Source of the DNA: Carposina sasakii | Lineage: Eukaryota; Arthropoda; Insecta; Lepidoptera; Carposinidae | DNA length: 64,000 nt | Assembly: GCA_014607495.2 (NCBI GenBank) | Contig: CP053152.1 | Span: 4,836,001-4,900,000 of the forward strand | Reading direction: 5' to 3' | Part shown: one piece after another, positions 45,401-55,365 of the stretch | Numbering within the stretch: position 1 is the stretch's first letter | How the letters are laid out: the number at the start of each line of letters is the position of its first letter | Notes under the pieces: model-generated | Seen by the model: only the letters and a program-made list of their open reading frames with translations | What the model was told of the DNA's origin: nothing | Database searches by the model: none | Position numbers and translations under genes: made by a program

Positions 45401-47712
45401 CTCTTACAATACTCACGGACAGACATGGGGTGGTACTGTTCCACTCAACCGACGTCACACGGCAATTGGTACGAGTAATGGCCTGGGCTCGGATATTGAT
45501 ATACTTCACGTACGAGTTACAGATGTTAATAGTAATTTTCTGTTAATAGTATTCCTATAAATACCGTAAAACTATATAAATCTATCTTAAAAACAGCAAT
45601 AATTACCTCTCCAATAATCTTGTCCAAGTTAAGTATGTCGTTGACGAAGCACTGGCCCTCCCATTTGGCGCATTCATCCTTATACGTGAAGGTGTCTCCA
45701 TCGGGCATTGTGACGGTGATGTTCTGCACCAAGTCGTCCAGCTGCCGAAGCTCTTTGAAGATTTCGGTGCGCAGTATGTTCGTCCCATTGTCTTTGGGCA
45801 CTATTATAACTCGCCCGAATCTGCCTGTTGGTTAAAATGGAACATTAATACTTAGGGCTTCACTAGAATATAGGTAGTTAGGTACATATCGGCTGCATCT
45901 CCTTTCGTGCATGACGATTATTCGACTTAGAAACTTAGGCTTAAGGATGCATAAGGATGTCACTGTTGTGTCATGTCACTGAATACAAACATCCGTCCTC
46001 GCTATGCTAAAAGTGGCCGTAGCATCCCCTTTATGATCCTGCCGCTTTGGCTACCCGTTTATATATTATTACTAGCGGACCCGACAGACGTTGTCCTGTC
46101 CCACGCCTTAAATGCAAACTTTCTGAAATAAGCTGTATCAATATGGACCGTAATAAAAACATTGTATAATTGACCGAATTGTGAATCTAAACCATTCTTG
46201 AACACACACACAAAATTTCATCAAAATAGGTTGAGCCGTTTAGAGGGAAATCCATTACAAACACGAACAGAAGATTTTTATACATCAAGATGTATACCTA
46301 TACCTATATGTAAAATTTAAGGTAGGTTATAGAGCGATATTATAAGGGCTGAGAGTGTTTGTGATTTAACGCTTGTAACGTTTTTGTAGATCCTTAAAAT
46401 AGATATCCGTTGGCCATCAAGATAGATCAATGAAGAGGAAGTTTGTTACTCGGCGAATTTGCGGAATCACAAGTCAATTCGCATCAACAAACAAAACAAA
46501 CACCAAAACATTCGTTCTCACAAACTTGCATGTTTATAATATTAGGAACTATATGTATATTTTATTTCTTTACCCCTTCTCTTCGGTTAAACAAATTACG
46601 CTATAAGAAGTCCGGCGGATTATTCACGAACTAAATAAAAATGTATGAAACACTGTGCAGATTGCAAAGATATATATCGATATAGATATAAGAGGTATAT
46701 CGTAATTTCAGCCAAACTTACCTTCTTATTTCGCATGTCTCAACTTATCTATACAGCATGCTTAGACAATATTATATCGTTTACGTCTAATAAATTGTCG
46801 GAACAATTGGTGGGAACCAATAGGGGTTGGAATTAATCAAGTGACTTGACGAACCCGCGATAATGAAGGTTTCCTATTGAAGCAAATGTGTCGATAACGA
46901 ATCTCTATCGATTCTTTACTTTATCTAGGTACACCACGCATCCATACCTATAGTATCACCATTCGCTCTCATCTCACCATTCAATATTAATGGCTTATAA
47001 AATTCGACTTGTGTTTTTTAATTGTCGCTGAGGCTACATACTAAAATAAAAGGCTACATTTATTTTATTAGTTCCTCAACCTTTTAGACTCTTACAAAAC
47101 CAAATCGTTTATTATTCGATTAGAATGGACCTTACACACAATAGCCTTCGAACATTTACAATACTACGTGACATTTACGTACCTACTCAGCCGATATTGT
47201 CATAAATTTTACAATAGGTAAGTATATTGACCCCTAGGCTATATAGAGAGAAATACAAAGGTTCCTTTATATTTCATCTTTCGCTCCAATCCTCCAATAA
47301 TGTAGTTTTGTATCTGTATTGTTTTTCCTATTATTGGATTTAATCTGAATCTGAACACTTTTTAAGGCTGCATTTGTTTTAAGATTTGCTTGGTAAATTT
47401 ATAAAATAAATATTTGACAAAATGTCAATGCATACCTGCTCTTGTAATCCTTCCAACATTAAACCTGTGAGTGTAGTTGACTTTGAAGTACTCTTCAACA
47501 ATTCTCCTCTCCAATTTCCCCTGGCCACTGACAGGAGAGAAAAGGTACTCCGGATCCATTTCATAGTGGACCCTTTGGTAGCCGGTGATCATGAGGAGCG
47601 TCAGGAGTACCGGGATGATGATGAAGTACCCAGGGTTCTTTCCCACGACCATGCCAAGCTTGTAGAACGATTTGTTGAGGACATCGTCCACTATTGTCAT
47701 TCGGCAACCCAT
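36285..47712 (-). CDS. Patched domain-containing protein (PTCHD3 / Drosophila Ptr-like), 1061 aa
   Basis: Eleven minus-strand exons join in phase: 47712-47436, 45824-45607, 40638-40460, 39882-39539, 39279-39079, 38906-38769, 38686-38373, 38160-37948, 37825-37616, 37525-36627 and 36477-36285. It is a polytopic membrane protein of the patched/RND superfamily, probably moving sterols or other lipids at the plasma membrane. TM1 lies at about 27-45 (NPGYFIIIPVLLTLL); a sterol-sensing domain at about 265-430 carries the TM4 motif GIGIDD (about 340-345); the second six-span block has GFSVD (769-773), the TM10 counterpart. Both keep the acidic residues of the RND ion path. The cytoplasmic tail is Ser/Arg-rich and ends LDYVAEMRFP. 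The ATG follows directly on the exon 1 acceptor, so an untranslated exon lies further upstream. If the last donor (36626) is not used, translation stops at 36587, giving 1010 aa. Which paralogue it is remains open. Confidence 0.9.
41501..41690. mobile_element. ~190-bp MITE with TIRs
   Basis: GGCCCCTTATTACCTAACGA then GCAAAAGCAAAGCGAT on the left faces, inverted, GCCCCCTGATTACGTAAAAG then CAATAGCAAAGCCGAAGCAA and AGCGATAGC on the right. The right arm carries a short extra AGC/AAAGC segment. No coding capacity, and the target duplication is not clear. Confidence 0.6.
42457..42705 (-). mobile_element. tRNA-derived SINE
   Basis: The minus strand starts TAGGCCGATTGGTGTAGTTG and contains a pol III A box (TGGTGTAGTTGG, 42696-42685) and B box (GGATTGGAATCC, 42653-42642) about 31 bases apart, as in tRNA genes. 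It ends in a (TTTA)n-type tail at about 42473-42457. The head and internal promoter leave little doubt about the class. Confidence 0.8.
43197..43760. mobile_element. 564-bp hAT-type MITE with internal duplication
   Basis: The ends are inverted: CAGTGGCGTAGCTAGGTA on the left, CAGTGGCGTACTCGTAGCTA as the complement of the right end. The 8 bases outside (CATGTCAT and CATGTAAG) agree at 6 positions, compatible with an aged hAT 8-bp duplication. Inside, a ~150-190 bp block starting ATTACCAAGAATTTTTG occurs twice (about 43315-43460 and 43500-43672). No intact frame. Confidence 0.7.
43805..44115 (+). repeat. Copy of dispersed ATGT-tailed family, interrupted
   Basis: The core CTAGCAACTTGTCACTGACA, TATGCTAAACGTGGCTGTGG, GACCCTGCAG is followed, after about 170 unrelated bases (about 43888-44058), by ATCTGGCTACCCCATTTCTG, GAATATAGACGTGTGTAT and a TATGT-type tail. 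The interruption is probably a separate insertion. Confidence 0.55.
45259..45391. mobile_element. ~130-bp inverted-repeat element
   Basis: CAGGGTGTTACAACAGGGGT on the left faces, inverted, CCGGGAGTAACAAAAGGGGT on the right. The interior block AATAGTCCACTATAGAGAAC and AAAATTTGAGACTCGAA is shared with the relic at 34497-34640, showing that this is a dispersed family. Confidence 0.65.
45985..46060 (+). repeat. Fragment of dispersed ATGT-tailed family
   Basis: CGCTATGCTAAAAGTGGCCG, then ATGATCCTGCCGCTTTGGCT and ACCC match the family core seen at 52.65 and 57.3 kb. It abuts an RTE-type fragment starting near 46065. Confidence 0.5.
46065..46300 (+). mobile_element. RTE-type LINE 3' fragment
   Basis: ACTAGCGGACCCGACAGACG opens it, and AAAATTTCATCAAAATAGGT, TGAGCCGTTTAGAGGGAAAT and ACAAACACGAACAGAAGATT follow. 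This order (ACTAGCGGACCC, TTTCATCAAAAT, GAGCCGTTT) is typical of RTE LINE 3' ends in insects. It lies in intron 1 of the patched-domain gene. Confidence 0.6.
46301..47435. other. Remainder of intron 1 of the patched-domain gene
   Basis: AT-rich sequence with no exon-like stretch. Short frames at 46443-46836 show no family resemblance. Confidence 0.45.
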
Positions 47713-48855
47713 CTGAAAAGAAGAGAAGGAGTTTAACAAATTGAACAAGTATTAGGCCTATCTTTCACGTCGATCATAGGTATTTTTATAGCCAGAATAA
47801 AGCCTATAATACTAGGAAAATAACCCCAAGATTTAGGTTATAGGATTTAGAAGTATCCAAGAGTGATGCACTTTTATTTGTCGGATATCTCAGCAGTGGA
47901 GACTTTTGGACCACTTTTGTCCATGCTTCTGTATACTTATTTAATAAGATTCCTAGCTTCATGTAATAGTCTCACCTTTGACCGTATACGTAAGTGGGTT
48001 GGTAATATTAAATAATACTAAGCACTACACAATCACTTGTACATAACTTTGATTATTTAATTCAATGTCAATTAAGTTCTTTTCGGTTGCTTTGCAATAT
48101 TTATTTATTGAGGTGATATGCAACATTAATTTTCTGCTGTACCTAATTAGATCCTACGAAATTGGCGAATAAATTCTAACTAAATAAGTGAGTAACATGT
48201 ATGGACTGTTTCTACTTAACCAAAATTATTATAATTAACGAAACTTATTAAGCTGATTACGTAGGTAGTTAATAAATTGTCAAATACATGAGTAATGCAG
48301 TTTTCCTTGAAATAATTTTGAAATTCTTCAAATTGTTCGTCATACTTGTTCTTTGATCTAGTTATTTGCAAAAATAAGTAAATATACCTAATATCCGTAC
48401 ATATTTGTTATTTAAGTTCAACGCTTTTTTGTTTAAATATTTGTGTTCATTGTAGTTCATCTTTTCTGTAGGCGCGAGTATATAATGAGTTAAATTTAGG
48501 TAGGGTTGTCAATTGAATACTTTTCTCAAACATTTCATACGCTTTTTGTACAGTCGTGGTTTCTAGAAGATTACCTATAAGTATTATTTTCGTTTAGTTA
48601 TAACTATGTACTTTTATGGAGAACAATAAATAATATAAGAATAAGTACTAATTTTCTGGTGTCGAGTATAGCAGTCAAATCTTATAAATTTCTCAATAAA
48701 AATAATATTTTTAACATTAGAAAATGGTAACCCTATTTTATTGTAGGTAATGAACTCTTTTACTTCACACCTTATTGTATGCTTTCTATTTGTCGGAAAT
48801 AATGAAGGCGCCACCTGCAGTCATGATGAAATCACTATGATTTAAAGACCTCTAA
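47713..48855. other. Region upstream of the first coding exon of the patched-domain gene
   Basis: AT-rich, no supported gene. Because the coding ATG directly follows a splice acceptor (CTTTTCAG), this should be intron leading to an untranslated exon further right; I cannot see it with certainty. Confidence 0.45.
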
Positions 48856-49090
48856 CGCCATCTAGTTTATAATTTTGTATCTAATTTAAAGGAAGTTGAT
48901 TTGATATGAAACACGCCATCTAGTGTTTGCATTTGTAACTAATTTAAAGGAAGTTGATTTGATATGAAACACGCCATCTAGTGTTTGCATTTGTAACTAA
49001 TCTAAAGGAAGTTGATTTAATTTTATAATGTAAAGCCCCATCCGGTTTACAGTTTGTAGTTACTTTAAAAGAAGTTAATTTGAAATAAAG
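48856..49090 (+). repeat. 58-bp tandem repeat, about four units
   Basis: CGCCATCTAGT starts at 48856, 48914 and 48972, followed by a diverged unit near 49035. The unit continues GTTTGCATTTGTAACTAATT and TAAAGGAAGTTGATTTGATA. The middle two are almost identical. The block ends right before a TATA-type promoter, so it could be an enhancer-like tandem block of a long terminal repeat. Confidence 0.8.
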
Positions 49091-49380
49091 TATCGTGCAC
49101 CGGAAACGCAGACCACCTAGCGGTGGGACTGGACATCGCCTTTGGTATTATAAAAGCTGAGTTACAGGCAGCGAGAGGCAGTCTTAAGTTATCTCATTGA
49201 CAGTGCATTAGTACCAAGGGACTTGTCTGTTTCTTGTACACGACAGTAACTAATTCTAGTGTTCATTATTTTATCCACGTTGCTCGGGGAACCCAACTAC
49301 GCCCAACATCATGGAGAACCAGGAGCCTACCGACCTGATCTCGGAATCTACCACCCTAGATCCGTCATATTTATACTAGT
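49091..49380 (+). mobile_element. Candidate LTR-retrotransposon fragment (promoter end and start of gag?)
   Basis: A TATAAAAG box (about 49149) lies roughly 30 bases before GGCAGTCTT, a possible initiator. About 160 bases later ATG at 49311 opens a short frame MENQEPTDLISESTTLDPSY, then a stop. TATA box, initiator, untranslated leader and a short acidic N terminus, preceded by the 58-bp repeats, resemble an LTR followed by a cut-off gag start. No second LTR, primer-binding site or polymerase is visible, so this is a hypothesis. Confidence 0.35.
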
Positions 49381-49859
49381 TAAACAGGTTATCCTTCTCG
49401 TGGTATTTTTACCATTTTGAGGGTAGCTATGTATAAATATTTTATAACTTAGGCGCCAACGTAAATCCTTATCATTTTGACCTACCCTCGATTCGACTGT
49501 TTGCATTAGCTAATGGGTTAACTATATTAAGATTATTAGGGAACCTACCTTACTAAGTAAATACATAAAATTAGGACTCTGTGAGTAAATAAATACTACT
49601 ATACGACGAGAGTCCACAAGCTAAATGCACTTAGTACCTAGTTTCTTAGCCTATGAAAAATCGTGCAGATAAACGTTCGATATTTATTTAAATCCTATAT
49701 CTAATCTGAAAAGCTCAACATCAACCACTATTAACTACCTAGTTCACCTTAGACCTATTTGTTAATTAAAAGTACCTCATTTTATAGCGAAACAAGTTCC
49801 TAAAAGGGCATTTGCAGCATGGAAAAACCATTTGTATGAGACCTAGACAGACGTTATCC

Positions 49860-50030
49860 TTATACATACATTTTGGTAGCCACTTGTACATACATACATA
49901 TACGGCTGTATTCCGAAATGGCGTCGCCAGCACTGCAGGACCATAAAACAAATACCACAGTCACGTATTAGCATACCCGGGATGTTAATGACGAGTGACA
50001 AGTTGCTAGCGTGTCGCTTGAGAGATTTTC
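49860..50030 (-). repeat. Copy of dispersed ATGT-tailed family
   Basis: The minus strand reads CTAGCAACTTGTCACTCGTC, ATTAACATCCCGGGTATGCT, then GGTCCTGCAGTGCTGGCGAC, CATTTCGGAATACAGCCGTA and TATGTATGTATGT. It is the most complete copy of the family's ends in the window, and the ATGT tail is clear. Confidence 0.6.
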
Positions 50031-51212
50031 CGAATTCCTTAGTAAGCTCTTACGGTATGCTCGGTAGGAGATGCAGTTGATGCATTCGGGTGAGGAACCG
50101 CATCAATATTTGGAGGAATTTGTGTTTTTTGTAGACACGAATTTAACCTGGGACTAGTGGGTAGAAAAGCTCTTAGTTTAGCAGCTTAACAATATTAAAC
50201 AAAATATAAACTTACTATATTTATAGTGATGCACCTGTTCTAGCTTATACAAAATATATTTTATTCTAATCTTCGAATTACGATAGAAGTAAGTGTCGTA
50301 TTTTTATTTATTTTACCATTTACAGTAGATTTATTTCACAATTTTATTGGAAAATAACCACCTACTACATAAACGTGTTTTATTGAAATGGGTATGTTTA
50401 GAAAATTCAATAAAATGTTAGTACCTCTAATGCAACATGAAATAGGTAATACCTAATAGATATTTCTTTTCGTATTGTAAAAGGATACTGTAAAGTCAAG
50501 CTAGTGTAGTTATTTGCTTATGTATTTTTGGTATTCAATCGTAAATCAAATAGACCTCTTCCACGTTCAAACCGATCATTACTGAGTGTAATGTCAGTCA
50601 AACTTAACTGTTCGGTTAAGTTAAACCGCAAAGTATATTGCGTTAACATAACATCGGTCAGGCGTTAGTAATTTGGCTCAAGGCATTCATGACAATCCAT
50701 CATCTCCATTGTAAATCTCTAATGACGAAGGGTTATCGCAAAACCTTTGTGTTTTGACAAATAGATCAAATTCTATACAAATTGCAGATACTTGCAGCCA
50801 CAGAGTGACATAAATAGATGACTGTAGTTTTACGCCCTTGGGACAAGACTCAGAACAATAACTAAAGCATAGAAAGAGCTTTATGACTTTAAAATCGTAC
50901 CCTGTCTTAGACATTATAAGAAATGCTATAAACAAAGTCATAGACAAAAACTTGGCACATTATGTAGCTTTTTAACTTAGTATCATGATCGAAGGGGAAA
51001 GGTAGCCAAGGAACAAAGGAAAGGTAACCAAATTGACGTTTGCTTTGTGTTACATTTTACATTTTGAACAACCTACATCTGTCTCTTTCCAATGCAGTTA
51101 TGAGTGTATAAGAAAACAGAGACGACTATACTAGTCAAAATTCAGTTACTTTTATGCTTTAGTCATTGTTCTGAGGGACAAGATTATACATTTTTCTCTG
51201 TACCCAATGGTT

Positions 51213-51325
51213 TGCTGGAAGAAATCTCTTATAGAGATAAGCTTGCCTTTGTCTTTTACTTTTTATGATACCACATACTGTGTTAACTAAATTTTATGTC
51301 TACAATAAAGAATAAGAATAAGATG
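51213..51325 (+). mobile_element. LINE 3' end fragment
   Basis: GCTGGAAGAAATCTCTTATA, GAGATAAGCTTGCCTTTGTC and a tail TACAATAAAGAATAAGAATA match the end of the LINE fragment at 52748-53430, which has GCTGAAAGAGATCTCTGGTA and the same AATAAAGAATAA tail. It is a severely 5'-truncated copy of the same family. Confidence 0.65.
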
Positions 51326-52343
51326 AAAAAATATCTCATATACTTACATAACCTTACCCCCATAACCTGGATTAGTTTAGTCATAGTTACACTCTCGATC
51401 GAATCGATACAGGTGCGTTATCGAGATGTTACTCCTTTATTTAGTGCGTTGGTTAAACGTCACTGCCGATTCTAGCGGTTTTGTGTTTCGGTCATTACCG
51501 CTATTGATTAAAATGTTACAATGTCGATGTGAAATGATGTTTCATTGTCTAAGTACCCATGCATGGGTTCTATGTATTGGCGTAGGAAGTATACTGTGTA
51601 CATCATACTCAATTTTTAACCGACTTTAAAAAAGAGGTTATTTTTGAATATGAAGCTCATTGAAATAATATTTAGATTAAGCAAGCTGCCTATACTTATT
51701 GTATTTTTAATATAGCTTATTGGAAGTGTATATCAATATAATATAACGGTCGAAAAAGTTTTAAGAGCTTTTAAGCTCTGCTAGATAATCGAATACCGGA
51801 CGTACCTACCTATATTTTAAATTGGTGTATTATCGATCTAAGTACTTATAATTCTTGAAGAGTATTGTTTTAATTAATCCAGTATACAAACAATTGGGAT
51901 ATCCCGTCAAAAGTACAGCCCTATTTTATATTATAATCCGCCTGTAAATCAGAGGCTCGTAACTAAAGAAACTCTACCACCTAAGTGTACGTGTACCAAT
52001 ATATCTCCATTTTAGATTATTAAAGTAATAACTTACAAAGTTCTAAGTAAGTGGCACTAAAAACAGGTTGTAAGACTTGTTACATTAGTTAGTAAAACCC
52101 CCATAGCAGATTAAACTGTCGTTAAATTGATACTCTATGTAAAGCATCGCGGACCTCCTTGACCGACGTCGCCTTTCACTAACTAAATAAGCACAAATCG
52201 CATGCAGTTTTACTTGAAGTTTATGTAACTGGATTATGAAGGGTATGTACTTTACTTGTGTTTTTCCAGAAACTGGATATCTGATTGCGATTAGTTTATT
52301 GATATACTTACCTTATAGTTATAAATGTTTAGGCTCTAAATTA

Positions 52344-52612
52344 GCCGCGTGGTGCCGGCAGAGTAGAGTTTACACCACCCCTGCCTGCCCGTGGGTATCG
52401 TACGAGGCGATTAAGGGTTTCCGGAAGGTGGGCAGCAGCGCCTCCCGTACTGACAACATAGTCCGAAAATCACACTGCGGTCACCAACCCGCCTGCCCAG
52501 CGTGGTGACTATGGGCAAAACCCCCCTGTGGCAGTAGCCTTGTGGCGTGCCCTGGGGGTAGCCTACGTCCAGCAGCGGACTGCAATAGGCTAAAGAAGAA
52601 GAAGAAGAAGGC
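52344..52612 (+). mobile_element. Non-LTR retrotransposon 3' end, (GAA)n tail
   Basis: GCCGCGTGGTGCCGGCAGAG, TAGAGTTTACACCACCCCTG, then GGGCAAAACCCCCCTGTGGC and GGACTGCAATAGGCTAAAGA with an AAGAAGAAG tail. This is a GC-rich island in AT-rich DNA and the same LINE 3' terminus as the minus-strand copy at 35281. Confidence 0.75.
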
Positions 52613-52619
52613 TCTAAAT

Positions 52620-52755
52620 GGACTAGCAACTCATCACTGATCATATATCTGTCCCTGCTATGTTAAACGTGGCTGCGGAATCTCCTGTATGATCCTCCAG
52701 TTCTGGCTACCCCATTCCGGGAACACGGCCAGGTGTACTTTTGTACATGTATGAT
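52620..52755 (+). repeat. Copy of dispersed ATGT-tailed family
   Basis: CTAGCAACTCATCACTGATC, TGCTATGTTAAACGTGGCTG, GATCCTCCAGTTCTGGCTAC, CCCATTCCGGGAACACGGCC and TTTTGTACATGTATG. The right end runs directly into the reverse-transcriptase fragment at 52748. Confidence 0.6.
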
Positions 52756-53201
52756 CCCTCTTATTGATTATACGGATGTTTGCTATCTCGACGCCAATGA
52801 GGAGCTGCTAAATAAACTCGAACGTCTACAGAATTTAGGTATCCGATTTATATACGGACTACGTAAATTTGATCACGTATCTCACTTTCGTAAAGAGTTA
52901 AAATGGCTCCCGATTCGTTTTCGCCGGAATACTCATCTATTAACACTCCTTTTTAAAATTTTAAACTATCGTTTTTCTCCGTTATATCTCAGTGAGCGCT
53001 TTAAATATCTCTTTTCGGCCTCTCCGATCCAATACGGCATCACTGCTACAAACTCCCCGATTTAATTCTGGGGCTTTTGGGTATTCTTTCTCGGTTCGGG
53101 CGGTTAAGCTCTGGAATGAATTACCCCACACGGTTAGAGATTGTCACACTGTTGGCACATTTAGGGAAAAGCTGAAAGATCACTACCTATCCATTATTTG
53201 A
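52748..53201 (+). pseudogene. LINE reverse-transcriptase C-terminal fragment, frameshifted
   Basis: Two overlapping frames encode the C-terminal end of a non-LTR retrotransposon ORF2. The first (52748 to about 53010) reads LERLQNLGIRFIYGLRKFDH and LKWLPIRFRRNTHLLTLLFK; the second (about 53010 to 53201) reads SVRAVKLWNELPHTVRDC and TFREKLKDHYLS. A frame change near 53005-53030 separates them. The WxxLPxxxR and LWNxLP motifs are typical of the region after the polymerase domain in Jockey/CR1-group LINEs. The polymerase domain itself is absent, so the copy is 5'-truncated and dead. Confidence 0.8.
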
Positions 53202-53430
53202 ATATGCTGTCATTTGCTTTTTCTCCTTTTTTTCTTAATGTAGTTTTGTAGTTTCTTAGAATTTGTTTAATTGCACATGTTACCCTGTTGTTAACAATTT
53301 CTCTTTACTTGCTTGGCTTGCTGAAAGAGATCTCTGGTAGAGATAAGCTTGCCATTGTACATGCATCTCTTCTTTAATGTTGTATGCCATATTTCTTTTT
53401 GTGTAGGTGCAATAAAGAATAAAGAAGAAT
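53202..53430 (+). mobile_element. 3' untranslated end of the LINE fragment
   Basis: It follows the frame end and ends GCTGAAAGAGATCTCTGGTA, GAGATAAGCTTGCC and the tail AATAAAGAATAAAGAAGAAT. A second copy of just this end is at 51213-51325. Confidence 0.7.
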
Positions 53431-53526
53431 GTATGCTCTACATAGGAGGTGTAGTCAGTTTTCGTAATTTTTACATGATTTTCCATATACTAACCTATTT
53501 TGCTGTCAAATGTTATTTTTATTCAA

Positions 53527-53850
53527 CACTAGTGGACGCCCGCGATTCCGTCCGTGTGGACTACAGAAAAAACAAAATGTCGAAATTATCCGGGATATCA
53601 ACATTTTCCCGGGATAAAAAGTAGCCTATATGTTAAGTTGGACCTGTCACAATATATTCGTGAAAACTGCATCGAAATCGGTTCAGCCGTTTCTGAGATT
53701 AGCGTGCACAAACGCACGGACAATCAGACAAAAATTTCAAAAATCATTGTTTTGGGTACTATTGTGTTGATAAAGGTCTCCTATAATATTTTTTCTCATA
53801 TGTCTTCCGTGTACAGACTGCGACCCGTTACATTTTTATTATATATATAG
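53527..53850 (+). mobile_element. RTE-type LINE 3' end
   Basis: ACTAGTGGACGCCCGCGATT, CCGTCCGTGTGGACTACAGA, CCCGGGATAAAAAGTAGCCT, ATCGAAATCGGTTCAGCCGT and a TATATATA tail. This arrangement marks a widespread insect RTE 3' end. Closely related copies lie inverted at 55035-55365 and 62540-62665. Confidence 0.75.
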
Positions 53851-53866
53851 ATTTAATATTCATTCA

Positions 53867-53945
53867 TGTGGTTCTATCTGCCCTTGGTGCTCTGCCTACC
53901 CCGTAAGGAATAAAGGTGTGATTATATGTATGTATGTATTTAATA
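53867..53945 (+). mobile_element. LINE 3' tail with (ATGT)n
   Basis: GTGGTTCTATCTGCCCTTGG, TGCTCTGCCTACCCCGTAAG, GAATAAAGGTGTGATTATAT and an ATGTATGTATGT tail. A second copy is at 57068-57140. The sequence is a common lepidopteran LINE 3' end. Confidence 0.65.
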
Positions 53946-55034
53946 TTATGTGAGTTTATACAAACCCTTGTTAACCCGACCCAAGTAATTGTTTGTGCAC
54001 CGTAAAACTTGAAAAATGAAGAGCTAAACTGCTAACCAATTCAATACCCAGAGGGGTGCGTTCCTAACTCGATTTGGTGGAAATGGCCCTTATAATCTTA
54101 ACTGTTTAAAGTGTTCCTTATCCCAGTCGTAAACTAGTTTTGCTTCGCTATAAAATTGAGGTCAATATATAAAAAAAATAAGTAAGTACCTAGTTATGAT
54201 AGATAAGGCTTATTTTCTTTGTCAACATCGCCTTGACACACGGCGATAAACTTGAACTTATTTCTCAATCACCAAATTCCCTACGCTATTACAAAATTAC
54301 TAGACTTATAATTTGTCACAGTAAGTTCTTAGTTAATTATCCTAATTAGCACATTTATAGTAACGTTAAAAACAACTTATTGTCATTGTACGTGTTAATA
54401 AAATATCTGTGTTATAATACTAATTTCTAGCACTTTGTTCGTTGGTAATAAACTCACCTGTACGAATCTTTAATTTGCGGGGGTAATTTTAAAGTCACAT
54501 TACTTTAAACATGTCATCATTCTATAGCTGTTAGTGACACAGCAAGAGCAATTTAACCGTAGTTGCTACGAGTATAAATCCTAAAATTACAAAATGTTTT
54601 CAACCCTTCAATATTATTTAAGTTATGGTAGCTACCGTGAAACAAAACACAGCTCATCATCGTGCATGGGTTGGGTTCAGGCGTTCACAGGAGTAATACT
54701 TATGTCATTTCACCTTACATTGTTTCAATAGACGCCTAAATTACTTAACTAGTGACCAAAGCCGTTGAAAGCCAGAGCAAGCTAGATCTTGAACTCAAAT
54801 GAATGTGAAATGTCTGCCTGAATCTCGTATTTGTTACATCTGACATAGCACAAATGTCGTATCTTTCAGTCCATATAAGAAACAACAAGATGTATATATG
54901 TTGTGATGATTATATTATGTAGGAATCATCTAAATTTATTAAGGCACGTAGCCCAGTAGTCAGATCCAAAGTATTAATAAACGTAACGATTATTTTTATT
55001 GTAAAATTACAAAACCATCAATATCATCTATACA
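53946..55034. other. Intergenic, no supported gene
   Basis: AT-rich sequence without recognisable genes, RNAs or repeats other than scattered short A/T runs. Confidence 0.45.
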
Positions 55035-55365
55035 TACAATAAAAATGTAACGTATGGCTGTCTGTACATGGAAGATATATAAGAAAAAATATTATAGAAT
55101 ACCTTTATCAACGCAATAGTACCCAAAACAATGGTTTTTGGAATTTTTGCCTGTTTGTTTGTTTGTCGGTTTGTCTGTACGTTTGTGCACGCTAATCTCA
55201 GAAACGGCTAAACCGATTTCGATGCAGTTTTCAGGAATATATTATGACAGGTCCCACTTAACATATAGGCTACTTTTTATCCCGGGAAAATGTTTTTATC
55301 CCGGATAAATTCGATTTTTTTTTTCTGTAGTCCACGCGGACGGAGTCGCAGGCATCCACTAGTTA
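55035..55365 (-). mobile_element. RTE-type LINE 3' end, inverted
   Basis: The minus strand reads ACTAGTGGATGCCTGCGACT, CCGTCCGCGTGGACTACAG, CCCGGGATAAAAAGTAGCCT and GAAATCGGTTTAGCCGTTTC. It matches the plus copy at 53527-53850 and faces it across about 1.2 kb. Confidence 0.75.

Larger units (their letters stand above)
40639..45606. other. 5-kb intron 2 of the patched-domain gene, filled with mobile elements
   Basis: The intron separates the exons starting VERGELNLTFP and ending LDKIIGE. It holds a foldback element (41501-41690), a tRNA-derived SINE (42457-42705), a hAT MITE (43197-43760), a copy of the ATGT-tailed family (about 43805-44115) and a short inverted-repeat element (45259-45391). 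No additional exons are supported. Confidence 0.6.
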
